A stretch of 11,118 nucleotides of DNA from contig NZ_JBFJVE010000095.1 of the NCBI RefSeq assembly GCF_041624275.1, positions 1-11,118 of the forward strand. The letters are read 5' to 3'. The notes below the pieces were generated by a model. The model ran no database searches, was not told the origin of the DNA, and saw only the letters and a list, made by a program, of their open reading frames with translations. The translations under genes and the position numbers were made by a program. This document shows, piece after piece, positions 1 through 8,839 of this stretch (position 1 is the stretch's first letter; the number at the start of each line of letters is the position of its first letter). This DNA comes from Shimia sp041624275 (lineage in GTDB: Bacteria; Pseudomonadota; Alphaproteobacteria; Rhodobacterales; Rhodobacteraceae).

Positions 1-272
1 ACGGCGACAGCGTGCGCGCGGTCGAGGGCGGTTTCGTCGAATACTACCAGCTCCTGTTCGACACCCATCAGATCATCTTCGCCGAGGGCATCTCGGCCGA
101 AACCATGCAGGCCGACCAGCGCACCCGCCCGATCCTGCCCGAAGAGGTGGAAAAGGCGCTGCAACGGCCGCAGCCCGGCCTTCAAAGCCGCCATCACGAC
201 TACGAGGTGCATGAAAACCTGCTCGACCGCCCCGATGCCGTCGACCTGTTGCGCCGCGCCTCCTCGAAATAG
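1..272 (+). CDS. Hint-domain (Hedgehog/intein-type) protein, C-terminal end only
   Basis: This is the 3' end of a gene that enters from the left edge; the reading frame begins at base 3 and stops with TAG at 270-272, so about 89 residues are visible. The segment VEYYQLLFDTHQIIFAEG resembles the end of the Hint_2 fold found in many Rhodobacteraceae proteins, where a tyrosine-rich strand with an aspartate and histidine is followed by 'AEG' and a variable, poorly conserved tail. In that family the domain is related to the self-processing domain of Hedgehog proteins and inteins, often at the end of calcium-binding or secreted proteins; the role of most members is unknown. The catalytic N-terminal cysteine or serine and any partner domain lie outside the window, so activity cannot be judged. 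The tail after residue 40 is charged and has no motif I recognise. The assignment rests on one conserved strand and is probable rather than certain. Confidence 0.7.
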   Translation, partial: GDSVRAVEGGFVEYYQLLFDTHQIIFAEGISAETMQADQRTRPILPEEVEKALQRPQPGLQSRHHDYEVHENLLDRPDAVDLLRRASSK

Positions 273-274
273 CC

Positions 275-310
275 GACCCGGGTCTTTCAGTGCCCCCCTG
301 CCCGGTCTTT
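275..310 (+). terminator. possible weak terminator after the Hint-domain gene
   Basis: Just after the stop codon, bases 275-282 can pair with 301-307 (GACC/GGTC plus GGG/CCC, with one bulged C at 279) around an 18-nt loop, followed by TTTCTCTT. The first arm lies inside a perfect 10-bp palindrome, GACCCGGGTC (275-284). The loop is long and the T-tract is interrupted, so this is only a candidate for ending transcription of the gene to its left. Confidence 0.3.
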
Positions 311-375
311 CTCTTGCCCGAAATATCCCGGGGGACGGCGGCTTTTGCAAAAAGACGCCGGGGGGCGGCGCCCCC
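309..375 (-). repeat. intergenic hairpin/TATTT repeat-like element, copy A
   Basis: Two adjacent hairpins are visible. Bases 336-346 pair with 350-360 with one G-A mismatch around a GCA loop. Bases 361-366 (GGGGGC) pair with 370-375 (GCCCCC) around a GGC loop. Read on the minus strand, the hairpins are followed by CCCGGGATATTTCGGGCAAG (bases 334-315 region) and then AGAAAG. This resembles the element at 8738-8773, which also has a GC hairpin, then GTATTT, then an A/G-rich stretch with CAAAGAGA. I recall such elements as abundant between genes in Rhodobacteraceae, but could not check this by search. It contains no gene. It may act as a transcript 3' end or a processing signal; the function is unknown. 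Confidence 0.5.
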
Positions 376-390
376 GCCGACATCGCCATA

Positions 391-418
391 TTGCACCGCC
401 GCCCCGGCCCTTCTATAG
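391..418 (+). promoter_or_regulatory. candidate sigma-70-type promoter of prfC
   Basis: TTGCAC (391-396) and CTATAG (413-418) are separated by 16 bp and fit a housekeeping -35/-10 pair. The -10 element ends 7 bases before the prfC ATG at 426, so transcription would begin at or next to the start codon. No Shine-Dalgarno sequence is visible between them. The prediction is a leaderless or nearly leaderless mRNA. Confidence 0.5.
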
Positions 419-425
419 CGGTGCC

Positions 426-2033
<1,608 letters not shown>

Positions 2034-2055
2034 GCCCGAACCGCCAGGATGGGCG

Positions 2056-2082
2056 ATTGCACGGGGCATTTCCCCGTGCAAT
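2056..2082. promoter_or_regulatory. 11-bp perfect inverted repeat overlapping a possible promoter
   Basis: ATTGCACGGGG (2056-2066) and CCCCGTGCAAT (2072-2082) form a perfect 11-bp inverted repeat around the 5-base spacer CATTT. It lies 22 bases after the prfC stop and 8 bases before the ATG of the next gene. As RNA it would be a strong hairpin, but no T-tract follows on the plus strand, so it is not a classical intrinsic terminator. Its left arm holds TTGCAC (2057-2062), and CAATCA (2079-2084) follows 16 bp later and could serve as a weak -10, putting the transcript start near the ATG at 2091. The palindrome could be an operator, a hairpin end for prfC mRNA, or both. Confidence 0.5.
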
Positions 2083-2090
2083 CATGCGCC

Positions 2091-2843
2091 ATGTCGAGCA
2101 ATGAACTGACCTATCCCGAGGGGCTGAAAAGCCTCAATGAACGCTACAACTCCCGCCGGGAACCCTTTGTTTTCTACAGGGAATCCTTGCCGCCTATCGA
2201 CGCGGACCTGGACGCGATGGCGCGGGCGAAAGTGCCGCCCGAGGCGACCGAAAAACAGCCGCACGAGCCGCAGAGGAATTCCTCCTGGGCCACCAAGCGG
2301 CGCGCCATCGCCAAGGAGTTCGTCGGCAACTCGCAGCTCGCCTATCTCAACGCCATGCTGATCTCCAACCTGCGCAAGTCCGGCGCCCCCGAACAGGCCG
2401 CGCCGCTGTTCCTGCGGCTCTGGGCCGAGCAGCACGACCACCTTCTGGCGGCACTGGATCTGCGCTGGCAGGTGTCGTCGGTGATGACCTTTGCCGATCA
2501 TGGTGCCACCGATGTGCAGCGTCAGGTCGGACAGGCCATGCGGATGCTGTTCGGCCTGATGAAGCTTTACGAGTTCGAGCGTCTTTACAGCGGCCAGGAC
2601 CCCGAAGTTGAATTCAGGTTCGGCAAGCGGTCCAAGGCCGACCTGCCGATGCAGATGGAGCATTTCGCACTTCGAAACGGCGGGCTGGACGCCAATATTC
2701 TGGCCCCGGTCTGGGATCTGGCGCTGACTGATCCCGGCATCGCGCCGCTGGCCGACAACCTGATGCGCGAGCTTAACCGCGACCCCGGCACCCTGTTCCG
2801 CCGCCTGATGACCATGCGCGCCAAGAAACTGGACCGCGCATGA
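2091..2843 (+). CDS. hypothetical protein, partner of the downstream glycosyltransferase
   Basis: I do not recognise this 250-residue protein. It has no signal peptide, no membrane segment and no known catalytic motif. The first 80 residues are polar and rich in proline and charge (for example KVPPEATEKQPHEPQ). Residues from about 80 onward look mostly helical, with alternating hydrophobic and charged positions (QLAYLNAMLISNLRKSG, RMLFGLMKLYEFERLYSG), and the end is basic (RAKKLDRA). This suggests a soluble, all-helical cytoplasmic protein, possibly a protein-interaction or regulatory partner. The stop overlaps the start of the next gene in an ATGA arrangement, so translation of the two is probably coupled. 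The ATG at 2091 was chosen because an in-frame ATG at 2049 would translate the inverted repeat; neither start has a good ribosome binding site. Codon use matches the neighbours, so it looks like a real, resident gene. Confidence 0.8.
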   Translation: MSSNELTYPEGLKSLNERYNSRREPFVFYRESLPPIDADLDAMARAKVPPEATEKQPHEPQRNSSWATKRRAIAKEFVGNSQLAYLNAMLISNLRKSGAPEQAAPLFLRLWAEQHDHLLAALDLRWQVSSVMTFADHGATDVQRQVGQAMRMLFGLMKLYEFERLYSGQDPEVEFRFGKRSKADLPMQMEHFALRNGGLDANILAPVWDLALTDPGIAPLADNLMRELNRDPGTLFRRLMTMRAKKLDRA

Positions 2844-3811
2844 GCGACCGCTGGGGAATCGTCGCCACGATCAAGGCACCGCCGCGCGAGGTGCTGGATT
2901 TCGTCGCCTACCATCTCGACCAGGGCGCGGCCCAGATCCATGTCTTTCTCGACAACCAGAACCCGCGCGCCGAGGCCGCGCTTGCCGGCCACCCCCAGGT
3001 CAGCGTGACCCGCACCGACGGCGCCTATTGGCGCGCCGGCGGCGGCAAGAAACCGGCCAAGCACCAGCTGCGCCAGACCGCCAATGCCACCCGCTGCTAC
3101 GCCGGGGTGCGCGATCTCGACTGGCTGCTGCATATCGACGTCGACGAATTCGTCTGCCCGTCGTCGCGCCCCCTGGGCGAGCTGCTCGCCGCCCTGCCCG
3201 AGGATCAGCTCTGCGCCCGGCTGATGCCCGCCGAAGCCCTGTGCAGCGACGAGGTGGCGGGGCTCGATCCGACGCTGACCTACTGCAAGGCCTGGATGCC
3301 GCGATCGCCGCAGACCACGGCCCTTGAACAGGCGCTTTACCCGCAGTTCGGCAGCTACCTTCGGGGCGGATTCGTCAGCCATTTCATCGGCAAGATCCTG
3401 GTCCGCACCGGCCTGCCGGACCTCGAGTTCCGCATCCACCGCGCCTTTCGCGACGGCCAGGAGATCGCCGCCCAGGACAAGCTCGGCGCGGTCGACCTCT
3501 GCCATGTTCACGTGCCCGGCTGGCAGGGCTGGCAGAAGCTGATGGCCTACCGGCTGGAAAAGGGATCCTACCGGGCCGAACTGCAACCGGCCCGCCCCGC
3601 CGCCTCGGGGGGCATGTCGCTGCACGAGGTCTTCAGCCATCTTCACGCCGAGGGCGGCGCGGCGGCGCTGCGCGCCTTTTTCGACGAGGTCTGCCTGGCG
3701 CGCCCCGAGCTTCTTGCCCGGCTCGAGGCCGAGGGGCTGTTGCGGCGCTTCCGGCTCGATCTTGGGGCCAAGCGGCGGAAACACTTCCCCGGCTGGCGCC
3801 GGCAATGTTGA
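2840..3811 (+). CDS. glycosyltransferase family 2 protein
   Basis: The 323-residue product resembles the bacterial GT-A-fold transferases of the Glyco_tranf_2_4 type, which move a sugar from a nucleotide-sugar donor to an acceptor such as a polysaccharide or lipid. The N-terminus (WGIVATIKAPPREVLDFVAYHLDQGA) is the typical first strand and helix, where the enzyme describes a 'voyage' from strand to strand: VFLDNQN (35-41) is the second strand. HIDVDEF at 98-104 holds the DXD-type metal and donor-binding motif (Asp100, Asp102). No membrane segment or signal peptide is seen, so it should act on the cytoplasmic side. The C-terminal third (about 230-323) is Arg/Leu-rich and ends in a basic patch (GAKRRKHFPGWRRQ). 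The gene starts inside the last codons of the unknown gene upstream. Donor and acceptor cannot be predicted, and no other glycan genes are nearby. Confidence 0.86.
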   Translation: MSDRWGIVATIKAPPREVLDFVAYHLDQGAAQIHVFLDNQNPRAEAALAGHPQVSVTRTDGAYWRAGGGKKPAKHQLRQTANATRCYAGVRDLDWLLHIDVDEFVCPSSRPLGELLAALPEDQLCARLMPAEALCSDEVAGLDPTLTYCKAWMPRSPQTTALEQALYPQFGSYLRGGFVSHFIGKILVRTGLPDLEFRIHRAFRDGQEIAAQDKLGAVDLCHVHVPGWQGWQKLMAYRLEKGSYRAELQPARPAASGGMSLHEVFSHLHAEGGAAALRAFFDEVCLARPELLARLEAEGLLRRFRLDLGAKRRKHFPGWRRQC

Positions 3812-3849
3812 CGGATTGGTGACAAAACGCCCCGATGAGCGGGCTTTGA

Positions 3850-3878
3850 TTGACCTCTGGCTGTTTTTTCAGTACAAG
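3850..3878 (+). promoter_or_regulatory. sigma-70-type promoter of the DEAD-box helicase gene
   Basis: TTGACC (3850-3855) and TACAAG (3873-3878) are separated by the ideal 17 bp, including a T-rich stretch. It is the best promoter match in the window. Transcription would begin near 3884-3886, giving a leader of about 90 nt. A small GC hairpin with three Ts (3829-3847) lies just upstream and may weakly end the glycosyltransferase transcript. Confidence 0.65.
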
Positions 3879-3884
3879 CCGCGC

Positions 3885-3975
3885 GTGGGTCGCAACTGTG
3901 GCAAACCACGGGGCCGAACGGGCCCGACCCCATCATACGCTACGGGCCGGAAATGTCCGTAAACCACGGATACGC
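3885..3975 (+). promoter_or_regulatory. structured 5' leader of the helicase mRNA, possible cis-regulatory RNA
   Basis: Several pairings can be drawn by eye. GGGTC (3887-3891) pairs with GACCC (3926-3930) and encloses two hairpins: GTGG-CAAA-CCAC (3898-3909) and GGGCC-GAACG-GGCCC (3911-3925). Together they make a three-way junction starting almost exactly at the predicted transcript start. Nearer the gene, TCCG at 3956-3959 can pair either backward with CGGA (3948-3951, loop AATG) or forward, as TCCGT, with ACGGA (3966-3970, loop AAACC). The second choice hides the GGA at 3968-3970, the only ribosome-binding-like bases before the ATG at 3976. This layout suits control of helicase translation, for example by temperature or by the helicase itself, but that is inference. 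I do not recognise a named RNA family. Confidence 0.45.
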
Positions 3976-5403
<1,428 letters not shown>

Positions 5404-5442
5404 CCGGCGCAGCGCCGCTCCTGCGGACAACAGAACACTAAA

Positions 5443-5472
5443 AAGGCCGGGCAATTGCCCGGCCTTGTCTTT
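5443..5472. terminator. bidirectional intrinsic terminator between helicase and rnj
   Basis: AAGGCCGGGC (5443-5452) and GCCCGGCCTT (5457-5466) form a perfect 10-bp stem around AATT. On the plus strand TTGTCTTTT follows; on the minus strand the stem is followed by TTTTTAG. It can therefore end both the helicase transcript from the left and the rnj transcript from the right. It lies in the 110-base gap between the two converging genes. Confidence 0.9.
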
Positions 5473-5513
5473 TCCACCTGCCATCTGCCCCGTGGGGGGG
5501 GATCGGCCGCGCC

Positions 5514-7181
5514 TTAGCGCAGCCGGCTGACCACCACGGTGACTTCGGGTTTCTTGCCGATCTCGTCGGCGCAGGTGCCTCGCGCGATACGGCGCAATTC
5601 GCCCTCGAGCTTGTCGTCGTCGCGCAGGGTCTTTTCACCGGCGCGGCCGAGAAACTGGCTCAGGTCCTCTTCCAGCACCTCGACCAGCGGCGCCCGGCTG
5701 CGCCCCTCTTCGGGCAGCCCCTTGATGTCGCACCAGGCCTCGCCCAGAGGCTCGTCCTCTTCGTCAAGGATCACCGTCACCACCACATGACCGTTCAGCG
5801 CCATGCGGATGCGGTCGCGCACAACCCCGTCCAGGGCGCCGATCTGGGTCGCCCCGTCAAGATAGGTGCGCCCGGTTTCGACAAAGCCACAGACTTTCGG
5901 CGCCGCTGCGGTCAGATCGACCATGGTGCCGTTGACCGCCACCACCGAGGCGCGGCCGCGCTCGGTGCTGATCCGGGCATGTTCGCGCAGATGGCGATGT
6001 TCGCCGTGGTTGGGAATCACCATCTCGGGATTGACGATGTCCTGCAACCGCTCAAGGTCGGGCCGGTTGGCATGGCCCGACACATGGTAGTGCCCGTTGC
6101 TGTCATCGACCACGTCGACGCCTTTCTCGGACAGTTGGTTCATGATCCGGATCACGCCGCGTTCGTTGCCCGGAATCGTCTTGGAGGAAAACAGGAACAG
6201 GTCTCCGGCCTGGAGCTCGATCCCGTTGTACTTGCCACGCGCCAGCTGGGCCGATGCGGCGCGGCGCTCGCCCTGCGATCCGGTGACCAGCAGCATCAGG
6301 CTCTCGCGCGGCACGGCGCGGGCGTCCTCGGGGCTGATGACCTTCGGGAACGAGGTCAGAACGCCCTCCTGGATTGCGGCCTCGATCATGCGCCGCATCG
6401 CCCGCCCCATCAGGCAGATCGAGCGTCCGGCGCGCTCGCCGGCTTCGGCCAGGGTCTTCACCCACGCCACGTTCGAGGCAAAGGTGGTCGCCACCACGGC
6501 CTGCGGCGCCGCCTTGACCAGCGCCTCGATCTCGGGGCCGACCGAGGCCTCCGAGCGGCCGGCATAGCCCGAGAACACATTGGTGCTGTCGCAGACCAGC
6601 GCCTTGACCCCGTCGCGGCTGACCTCGGCCCAGAGATCGGGGTCAAAGGGCTCGCCGACCACCGGGGTCTGATCGAGCTTGAAATCGCCGGAATGGATCA
6701 CCCGCCCGGCCGGGCTGTCGATCACCAGCGCCGCGCTTTCCGGGATCGAGTGGCTGACCGGCAGGAACCCGACCGAGAACGGCCCCGCCCCTGTCATGTC
6801 GGGCCAGGGTCCGACGGTCACCACCTCTTCGGCCGGCTGGCCGCGGTCGGCCATCTTGTGACGGGCCAGGTTGGCTGTGAAGGCGCGCGCATAGACCGGC
6901 ACGCCAAGCTTTTCCCAGTAATGGCCCACGGCGCCGATGTGATCCTCGTGGCCATGGGTGATGAACACCGCCTCGAGCCGGTCCTTGTTCTCGGTCAGCC
7001 AGGTGATGTCGGGAAAGATCAGGTCGACCCCGGGGCTGCCCTCCATATCCGAGAAGGTGACGCCGAGATCGACAAGGATCAATCGCTCCTCACCTTCCGG
7101 TCCATAGCCATAGACATAGGCATTCATGCCAATTTCACCGGCCCCTCCCAGGGGCAGGTAGATCAGTCGCTCACTGCTCAC
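5514..7181 (-). CDS. rnj: ribonuclease J
   Basis: RNase J is a zinc-dependent beta-CASP metallo-beta-lactamase nuclease with 5'-to-3' exonuclease and endonuclease activity; it matures ribosomal RNA and degrades mRNA in the cytoplasm. The 555-residue product has family length. Zinc ligands are visible in HGHEDH (76-81), His144 in PVSHS and Asp166 in HSGDFKLD, and the last histidine lies in PNHGEHRHL (His392). The beta-CASP part includes STNVFSGYAGRSE (about 199-211), GSQGE (301-305) and HVSGHA (366-371), and a C-terminal domain follows. The start is GTG at 7181, giving SSERLIYLPLGGAGEIG after the first residue. It overlaps the coaX stop by 4 bp (GTGA), and an AAGGA lies 9 bases upstream, inside coaX. 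A much longer frame reaching 7346 only shadows coaX. Coupling to coaX translation is likely. Confidence 0.96.
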   Translation of the reverse strand: MSSERLIYLPLGGAGEIGMNAYVYGYGPEGEERLILVDLGVTFSDMEGSPGVDLIFPDITWLTENKDRLEAVFITHGHEDHIGAVGHYWEKLGVPVYARAFTANLARHKMADRGQPAEEVVTVGPWPDMTGAGPFSVGFLPVSHSIPESAALVIDSPAGRVIHSGDFKLDQTPVVGEPFDPDLWAEVSRDGVKALVCDSTNVFSGYAGRSEASVGPEIEALVKAAPQAVVATTFASNVAWVKTLAEAGERAGRSICLMGRAMRRMIEAAIQEGVLTSFPKVISPEDARAVPRESLMLLVTGSQGERRAASAQLARGKYNGIELQAGDLFLFSSKTIPGNERGVIRIMNQLSEKGVDVVDDSNGHYHVSGHANRPDLERLQDIVNPEMVIPNHGEHRHLREHARISTERGRASVVAVNGTMVDLTAAAPKVCGFVETGRTYLDGATQIGALDGVVRDRIRMALNGHVVVTVILDEEDEPLGEAWCDIKGLPEEGRSRAPLVEVLEEDLSQFLGRAGEKTLRDDDKLEGELRRIARGTCADEIGKKPEVTVVVSRLR

Positions 7182-7954
7182 GCGGCGTATTCCTTGTTGT
7201 AATTGTGAATCACGGTCAGCCCGTGCATGGTCAGGTCTTCTTCGAAACTGTCGAACAACGTCACCGATTGCTGGAACAAGGGCGCCAGCCCACCGGTGGC
7301 GATGATCTTCATCTCGCGCCCGTGTTCGGCCGTGATCCGCTCGCAAATCTCGCGCACCAGCCCGACATAGCCCCAGAACACCCCCGACTGGATGCAGGCG
7401 ACGGTATTGGTGCCGATCACGTGTTGCGGCTTGGCGATGTCGACATGCGGCAGGGCGGCGGCGGCATTGTGCAGCGCCTCGAGGCTGAGGTTGACGCCGG
7501 GCGCGATCACCCCGCCGATATAGGCACCGTCATTGTCGACCACGTCGAAGGTGGTCGCGGTGCCGAAGTCGACGACGATCAGGTCGCCGCCGTGGCGGTC
7601 GAAGGCGCCGGCGGTATTGACCAGCCGGTCGGGGCCGACGATGGTGCCCGCATCGACCCGCGCCTCGGTCGGCAGCAGGCACTCGGGCCGGCCGACGACC
7701 AGCGGCCGGCAATTGAAGAAGCGGTCGGCAAAGACCCGTAGGTTGAACACCACCCGCGGTACGGTCGACGAGATGATCACCTCGGTGATGTCGGTCTCGA
7801 TGCCATAGTGTTTGATCAGGGTCGAGAACCAGGTGAAATAGGCATCCGCCGTGCGCGCATGGTGGGTCGAGGTGCGCAGGGTGCACAGGAACCGGGTTCC
7901 GTCCCAGACCGAAAACACAGTGTTGGTATTGCCGCAGTCGATCGCCAGAAGCAT
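7178..7954 (-). CDS. coaX: type III pantothenate kinase
   Basis: CoaX phosphorylates pantothenate (vitamin B5) with ATP, the first step of coenzyme A synthesis. Type III enzymes belong to the ASKHA fold, need a monovalent cation and are not inhibited by CoA. The 258-residue product has family length. The phosphate-binding loop is AIDCGNTNT (4-12, with Asp6), the GPDR motif with catalytic Asp109 lies at 107-110, and VVDFGTATT (127-135) and ATGGLAPL (219-226) form the rest of the nucleotide site. The ATG at 7954 was chosen because the fold begins with MLLAIDCGNT and GAGG lies 9 bases upstream. The frame is open further upstream, but that would overlap the end of birA. Birth order nuoN-birA-coaX-rnj is a known arrangement in alphaproteobacteria. 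Confidence 0.95.
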   Translation of the reverse strand: MLLAIDCGNTNTVFSVWDGTRFLCTLRTSTHHARTADAYFTWFSTLIKHYGIETDITEVIISSTVPRVVFNLRVFADRFFNCRPLVVGRPECLLPTEARVDAGTIVGPDRLVNTAGAFDRHGGDLIVVDFGTATTFDVVDNDGAYIGGVIAPGVNLSLEALHNAAAALPHVDIAKPQHVIGTNTVACIQSGVFWGYVGLVREICERITAEHGREMKIIATGGLAPLFQQSVTLFDSFEEDLTMHGLTVIHNYNKEYAA

Positions 7955-7979
7955 GCCCCGGTCCCTCTTTTGACCCAGT

Positions 7980-8729
7980 TCAGAAAAAAATATCCGCCGC
8001 CGGTATCGCAACAGACCCTCGGGCCGTCTTCAACACCAGATTGCCCGCCAAGTCCACCGTTTCAAAGGTGCCGGTGGTCTCGTCACGTGACGTCCGGGCG
8101 GTGATCACCTCGCCAAGCTTCGCGGCGCGCGCCAGCCAGGCCTCGCGGATCGGGCCAAAGCCATAGGTCGAAAACTGGGCCTCATAGCGCGCATAGGCGC
8201 TGGCCAGCACCTCGAGAAACTCCTCAGGTGTCACCCTGCAACCGGTTTCCGACAACAGCGACACCGGCCGTGTCGCCCCCGGCTCGACCTCGCCGATCTC
8301 GGGCGCGGCACTGAGATTGACGCCGATGCCGATGGCGAGATGGCTCACCGCGCCGCCTGTCATTCCGGCACTCTCCAGAAGGATACCGGCCACCTTGCCG
8401 CCGTTGAGCAGCACGTCATTGGGCCATTTCAACGAAAGCGCCTCGGCCCGCCCGGTGACGTCGACAAAGGCGTCGAACAGGGCCAGCGCGGCGACGAAGG
8501 AGCGCAGCGCAACCTGCTCGGGGCCCTCGGACGGGCGCATCACCAGCGTTGCCGAGAAATTGCCGGCAGGGTCGGTCCATGGGCGCCCGCGCCGCCCCCG
8601 GCCCCTGGTCTGGCGCAGGCCGAGGATCCATTCCGGCCCGCTCAGGGTCGGGGCGATCCGCGCCGCCTCGGCATTGGTGCTGTCGACCTCGGCCAGAACC
8701 CGCCTGCCATATCCTTCAGGCCATGCCAT
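7980..8729 (-). CDS. birA: biotin--[acetyl-CoA-carboxylase] ligase, class I (no DNA-binding domain)
   Basis: BirA makes biotinyl-AMP from biotin and ATP and transfers biotin to a lysine of carboxylase carrier proteins such as AccB. The 249-residue product has STNAEA (17-22), the biotinyl-AMP loop GRGRRGR (43-49), KWPNDV (101-106), GGKVAGILLE (110-119) with Lys112, and IGIGVNLS (133-140), followed by the small C-terminal domain. The N-terminal helix-turn-helix of the E. coli enzyme is missing, so it should be a ligase only and not repress biotin genes. The ATG at 8729 was preferred over one at 8744 because AAGGGG sits about 6 bases upstream of it and MAWPEGYGRRVLAEVDSTN fits the usual start. 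The stop lies 25 bases before coaX. A terminator and a repeat-like element precede the gene, so it needs a promoter in the 8730-8788 interval or readthrough from nuoN; I see no convincing promoter. Confidence 0.93.
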   Translation of the reverse strand: MAWPEGYGRRVLAEVDSTNAEAARIAPTLSGPEWILGLRQTRGRGRRGRPWTDPAGNFSATLVMRPSEGPEQVALRSFVAALALFDAFVDVTGRAEALSLKWPNDVLLNGGKVAGILLESAGMTGGAVSHLAIGIGVNLSAAPEIGEVEPGATRPVSLLSETGCRVTPEEFLEVLASAYARYEAQFSTYGFGPIREAWLARAAKLGEVITARTSRDETTGTFETVDLAGNLVLKTARGSVAIPAADIFF

Positions 8730-8737
8730 CGCCGCCC

Positions 8738-8773
8738 CTTTCATCTCTTTGTCAAATACTCTCGCCGAAGGCG
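8738..8773 (-). repeat. intergenic hairpin/TATTT repeat-like element, copy B
   Basis: Read on the minus strand, CGCC-TTC-GGCG (8773-8763) forms a small hairpin, then AGAGTATTTGAC follows, then AAAGAGATGAAAG. The layout matches copy A near 309-375: a GC hairpin, then (A/G)TATTT, then an A/G-rich tail with CAA(A)GAGA. It directly follows the T-tract of the nuo terminator, and its tail leads into the ribosome binding region of birA. I recall this motif as common between genes in Rhodobacteraceae; its role is unknown. Confidence 0.45.
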
Positions 8774-8774
8774 T

Positions 8775-8811
8775 AAAAAAAACAAAGCGACGCGCCCTTG
8801 GGGGGCGCGTC
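8775..8811 (-). terminator. intrinsic terminator of the nuo operon
   Basis: On the minus strand GACGCGCCC (8811-8803) pairs with GGGCGCGTC (8797-8789), a perfect 9-bp stem with a 5-base loop. GCTTTG and then eight Ts (8782-8775) follow. It begins 28 bases after the nuoN stop and is a classical rho-independent terminator, marking nuoN as the last gene of the complex I operon. Confidence 0.93.
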
Positions 8812-8839
8812 ACATTCTTTCAACAGCCGTCACCGGCGA

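Noticed and set aside
345..425. Upstream TTG extension of prfC
   Set aside because: The extra residues would be translated from a GC hairpin and the predicted promoter, and are unlike any RF3 N-terminus.
2049..2090. Earlier in-frame ATG for the unknown gene
   Set aside because: The extension would translate the 11-bp inverted repeat and has no properly spaced ribosome binding site. It cannot be wholly excluded.
2585..3805. Open frame of 406 codons antisense to the glycosyltransferase gene
   Set aside because: It overlaps a well-supported glycosyltransferase with an intact DXD motif, and its own product matches nothing I know.
3850..3975. Upstream extension of the helicase frame
   Set aside because: It covers the promoter and the structured leader, and the helicase fold starts right after the ATG at 3976.
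5494..5501. Run of eight Gs near the rnj stop codon
   Set aside because: It is outside any gene and may be a sequencing or slippage-prone tract, with no consequence visible.
5787..7202. Open frame of 471 codons antisense to rnj
   Set aside because: It is a shadow of GC-rich codons of RNase J; its His/Asp/Gly/Arg-rich translation has no domain.
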